This document shows, in pieces, positions 15,691 through 17,693 of a stretch of 17,693 bases of DNA. The DNA lies in NCBI GenBank assembly GCA_025362535.1, contig JANYGE010000108.1:1-17693 (forward strand), in the 5' to 3' direction. Below the pieces are notes generated by a model. The model did not search any database. It worked only from the letters and a program-made list of their open reading frames with translations, and was not told the DNA's origin. The stretch comes from Hyphomicrobiales bacterium. GTDB taxonomy: Bacteria; Pseudomonadota; Alphaproteobacteria; Rhizobiales; Aestuariivirgaceae. A program made the translations under genes and the position numbers. Numbering within the stretch: the first letter of the stretch is position 1; every line of letters begins with the position of its first letter.

Positions 15691-15705
15691 TTAACGCATC
15701 TTTAA
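15691..15705. promoter_or_regulatory. CtrA-like TTAA-N7-TTAA site upstream of mscL
   Basis: TTAA (15691-15694) and TTAA (15702-15705) are separated by exactly 7 nt, the full-site spacing of the alphaproteobacterial cell-cycle regulator CtrA. An inverted repeat, ATTGCA-N6-TGCAAT (15713-15730), follows 7 nt downstream. Both lie in the 114-nt ghrA-mscL gap. Short AT-rich motifs arise by chance, so regulation is only a hypothesis. Confidence 0.35.
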
Positions 15706-15802
15706 TTTTGCTATTGCAACCCAGTGCAATCGGTTAAAAGAGGCCATGCGTCAAACTGGTAAAACCGCCAGCGCGCATATTCTGAGTGGGGGTTTAACTG
15801 TT

Positions 15803-16261
15803 ATGTGGACTGAATTTAAAAATTTTGCATTCAAAGGCAATGCCTTCGATCTTGCCATCGGTGTGATCATGGGCGGCGCATTCGGCAAAATCGTTGACTC
15901 ATTGGTGAGCGATTTGATCATGCCAATTATTGGGCTTTTAACTGGCGGCATTGATTTCACGCAAAAATTTGCCCAGCTTTCTGGTGCACCAGCTGCAACA
16001 TTGGCCGCCGCCAAAGAAGCCGGCGCAACTTTTGCTTATGGCAACTTCATCACCATTCTGATCAATTTCTTGATCCTTGCTTTTGTGATGTTGCAATTGG
16101 TGAAGATTTCGAACCGTATGAAAAAGGCTGAACCACCAGCACCGCCACCAGCCGCCACAACAACAGAAGTGTTGTTAAAAGAAATTCGTGATGCCTTGGC
16201 CTCTCCTAAGGCAGCTCTGGCCGCGCCTAAAGCCGCGACTGTTGCTGCAAAGAAGAAATAA
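15803..16261 (+). CDS. mscL: Large-conductance mechanosensitive channel MscL
   Basis: This homopentameric inner-membrane channel opens under membrane tension to release solutes during osmotic downshock. The 152-aa product has the N-terminal amphipathic helix ([13 protein letters not shown]), TM1 (about 14-44, [22 protein letters not shown] with the gate region), a periplasmic loop ([19 protein letters not shown]) and TM2 (about 76-102, [21 protein letters not shown]). The C-terminal bundle helix [12 protein letters not shown] follows a Pro-rich linker. A further 20-residue Ala/Lys/Pro tail ends in AAKKK, which is longer than usual. The start ATG 15803 gives the canonical N-terminus. An in-frame ATG at 15746 would add 19 unrelated residues and is rejected. 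A G-rich stretch (15786-15792) serves as a loosely placed ribosome-binding site. It is followed by a strong terminator. Confidence 0.95.
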   Translation: MWTEFKNFAFKGNAFDLAIGVIMGGAFGKIVDSLVSDLIMPIIGLLTGGIDFTQKFAQLSGAPAATLAAAKEAGATFAYGNFITILINFLILAFVMLQLVKISNRMKKAEPPAPPPAATTTEVLLKEIRDALASPKAALAAPKAATVAAKKK

Positions 16262-16284
16262 GTCTTCCAAGCATAGCACTTATG

Positions 16285-16315
16285 AAACCCGCATGCTGGA
16301 CATGCGGGTTTTTTT
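16285..16315 (+). terminator. Rho-independent terminator after mscL
   Basis: A perfect 11-bp stem, AAACCCGCATG (16285-16295) with CATGCGGGTTT (16301-16311), closes a 5-nt loop and runs into seven T residues (16309-16315). It lies 23 nt after the mscL stop and only 17 nt before the aminotransferase ATG, so it could also act as an attenuator-like leader element for that gene. Confidence 0.93.
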
Positions 16316-16332
16316 ATTGCCATAAGGTGAGT

Positions 16333-17511
16333 ATGAATCAGATTCTCAAAGCCCTCACCCCACAAGTCCAAGCTGAACCCGAAAGCGGCATCGTCACCGC
16401 TGCCATGCACGGTTTTACCAAAGCCGGAATCATTCCGTTTTGGTCCGGCCAAGGCAACCTGCCTACCCCTGAAGCCTTCTCGCGGCCCGCCACCGAGAGC
16501 CTGCTTAATGGCGAGACATTTTACACTTATCAAGGTGGCATACCCGAACTGCGCGAAGCCTTGGCGCGCTATCACACGCGCCATTATGGCCGTGCCTTTG
16601 AGGCCGCCAATTTTCTGGTGACAGGTGGTGGCATGCAGGCGATTCAGACCGCCATTCAAATGATTGCAGGCGAAGATGATGAGATCATCATCCCCACCCC
16701 GGCTTGGCCCAATTATGCCGGGCCACTGCGCATTCAGGGCTCACGTCCGGTTGAAGTTCCGATGACATTCTCGAACGGAAAATGGGCACTAGATTTGGAC
16801 CAGCTCTTTGCTGCCATCACGCCACGCACCAAAGCTATCTGCCTCAATTCACCTTCAAATCCGCTCGGCTGGACCGCCACCAAAGCTGAGCTCATCGCCA
16901 TCCGTGATGCTTGCCGCAAGGCGGGCATTTGGATTCTCGCCGATGAAGTCTATTCGCGGTTTTATTATGGAGGCTCGCGTGCGCCTTCATTCTTGGATGT
17001 GTGCGACACCGAAGAGCAGCTCCTGCTCTGCAATACATTCTCCAAAAATTGGGCCATGACAGGCTGGCGCGTGGGCTGGCTGCAGGCGCCAAAAACTCTG
17101 GCCGCCACCATTGAGCGCGTCATCCAATACAACACCAGCGGCACCGCCGTATTCCTGCAACGCGGCTGCGTTACAGCGCTGGATGAAGGCGATGCCTTTA
17201 TCGTTGATCAGGTGGAAAAAGCCCGGGCCAACCGCGACACTGTGGTCAAGGCCCTGAAAAATCTCCCGCAAATCCGCCTCGCCATTCCCGATGGGGCTTT
17301 TTATATGTTCTTCGGTATTGAAGGCATGACGGACAGTATGAAAACCACATTGCGGATTATTGATGAAGCCAATGTCGGCTTTGCCCCCGGCGGCACCTTC
17401 GGGCCCGGCGGCGAGGGGTTTTTACGCATGTGTTATTTGAAGGAACCCAGCCAATTGGCCGAAGGTTTGGAGCGCTTTACCACCTGGCTAAAAACCGGAC
17501 ATCCAATCTAG
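16333..17511 (+). CDS. Class I/II PLP-dependent aminotransferase
   Basis: This is a cytoplasmic fold-type I aminotransferase of 392 aa, related to aspartate/aromatic aminotransferases of the AspC/PatA type. The PLP Schiff-base lysine is Lys238 in NTFSKNWAMTGWRVGW. NSPSNPLGWT (PLP pocket Asn and Pro), ADEVYSRFYYGG (Asp and Tyr ligands) and the C-terminal FLRMCY (Arg that binds the substrate carboxylate) are all present. VTGGGMQAIQ forms the phosphate-binding turn. The amino donor cannot be assigned from the sequence. Start ATG 16333 follows AAGGTGA (16324-16330). The in-frame ATG at 16282 would run through the mscL terminator hairpin and add a non-homologous Cys-rich stretch, so it is rejected. 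No room for a promoter exists between the terminator and this gene. Confidence 0.9.
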   Translation: MNQILKALTPQVQAEPESGIVTAAMHGFTKAGIIPFWSGQGNLPTPEAFSRPATESLLNGETFYTYQGGIPELREALARYHTRHYGRAFEAANFLVTGGGMQAIQTAIQMIAGEDDEIIIPTPAWPNYAGPLRIQGSRPVEVPMTFSNGKWALDLDQLFAAITPRTKAICLNSPSNPLGWTATKAELIAIRDACRKAGIWILADEVYSRFYYGGSRAPSFLDVCDTEEQLLLCNTFSKNWAMTGWRVGWLQAPKTLAATIERVIQYNTSGTAVFLQRGCVTALDEGDAFIVDQVEKARANRDTVVKALKNLPQIRLAIPDGAFYMFFGIEGMTDSMKTTLRIIDEANVGFAPGGTFGPGGEGFLRMCYLKEPSQLAEGLERFTTWLKTGHPI

Positions 17512-17693
17512 TGCGCGAGAATGACGCTTTTTGAGAATTTATGACTACAATTGAGCGTCCACGACTGAAGTGCTGCCTTTTTAGATGCTGCGATGCACAA
17601 ATTTTGACCGTTTGACAAAACCGAAAAATCCAACAAATTTTCCGAAATAATAAATTATATAGTAATTTCAATAGTTTGATAATTTATTAAGAG
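17512..17693. other. AT-rich non-coding tail with an 11-bp inverted repeat
   Basis: The last 182 nt hold no credible coding region. The final 60 or so bases are markedly richer in A/T than the rest of the window. A perfect 11-bp inverted repeat is present: TAATAAATTAT (17648-17658) and ATAATTTATTA (17679-17689), 20 nt apart. A TTTGAC/TTGACA stretch around 17610-17617 could be a -35 element of a promoter reading rightwards. This is likely the regulatory region of a gene beyond the window. Confidence 0.5.

Noticed and set aside
15746..15802. Upstream ATG for MscL
   Set aside because: The added 19 residues do not resemble MscL, whose N-terminus is normally the amphipathic helix starting near MWTEF.
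16282..16332. Upstream ATG for the aminotransferase
   Set aside because: This segment is the mscL terminator itself; its Cys-rich translation is an artefact of the hairpin.
16036..16659. 207-aa open frame on the minus strand across mscL and the aminotransferase start
   Set aside because: It runs through the terminator hairpin and opposes two well-supported genes; the sequence shows no domain.
1..17693. CRISPR arrays, tRNA genes, insertion sequences, phage or toxin-antitoxin modules
   Set aside because: No regularly spaced repeats, no tRNA-like cloverleaf seen, no transposase or integrase-like protein, and no paired small ORFs were found by reading both strands.

Overview
The window looks like a chromosomal, mostly housekeeping stretch of an alphaproteobacterium, most likely a Hyphomicrobiales (Rhizobiales) relative of moderate GC. 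The evidence is the protein families and gene pairs: EpmA/EF-P with an alphaproteobacterial-type EF-P, the pheA-kdsB pair divergent from a membrane-anchored CycM-like cytochrome c, yqgE divergent from a stand-alone DsbD-N-like protein plus a Prx5 peroxiredoxin, a yejABEF peptide transporter, and a REP-like palindrome of the type scattered through Hyphomicrobiales genomes. Coding density is very high. I see no tRNA or rRNA genes, no CRISPR array, no phage genes and no insertion sequence.

Layout. (1) 2-1987: the C-terminal part of RNase HI (+) converges on epmA (-), which is divergent from efp (+). (2) 1990-4706: a zinc-acquisition locus on the minus strand, znuA then zevA then zevB, read from a promoter whose -10 lies inside a perfect 17-bp Zur-type palindrome. 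(3) 4723-6655: yqgE (-), then divergently a periplasmic DsbD-N/ScsB-N-like thiol protein and a Prx5 peroxiredoxin (+). (4) 6656-9051: a REP-like palindrome, pheA and kdsB (-), and a divergent cytochrome c (+) closed by an intrinsic terminator. (5) 9102-15688: a tightly coupled plus-strand operon, yejA-yejB-yejE-yejF followed by a GhrA-type hydroxyacid dehydrogenase, with junction overlaps of 1, 4, 4 and 4 nt. (6) 15691-17693: mscL preceded by a CtrA-like TTAA-N7-TTAA site, a strong terminator, a class I/II aminotransferase, and an AT-rich non-coding tail.

How the parts work together. EpmA and EF-P form a substrate-enzyme pair for polyproline translation, but the third component, EpmB, is not here. 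ZnuA, ZevA and ZevB look like a zinc-starvation regulon that lacks adjacent znuB and znuC. YejABEF is a complete peptide/peptide-antibiotic ABC importer coupled to a 2-ketoacid reductase. No completely novel system is evident. The most interesting regions are the Zur-controlled znuA-zevA-zevB locus (operator architecture, missing permease, metal-site features, a possible translational hairpin) and a few regulatory palindromes.
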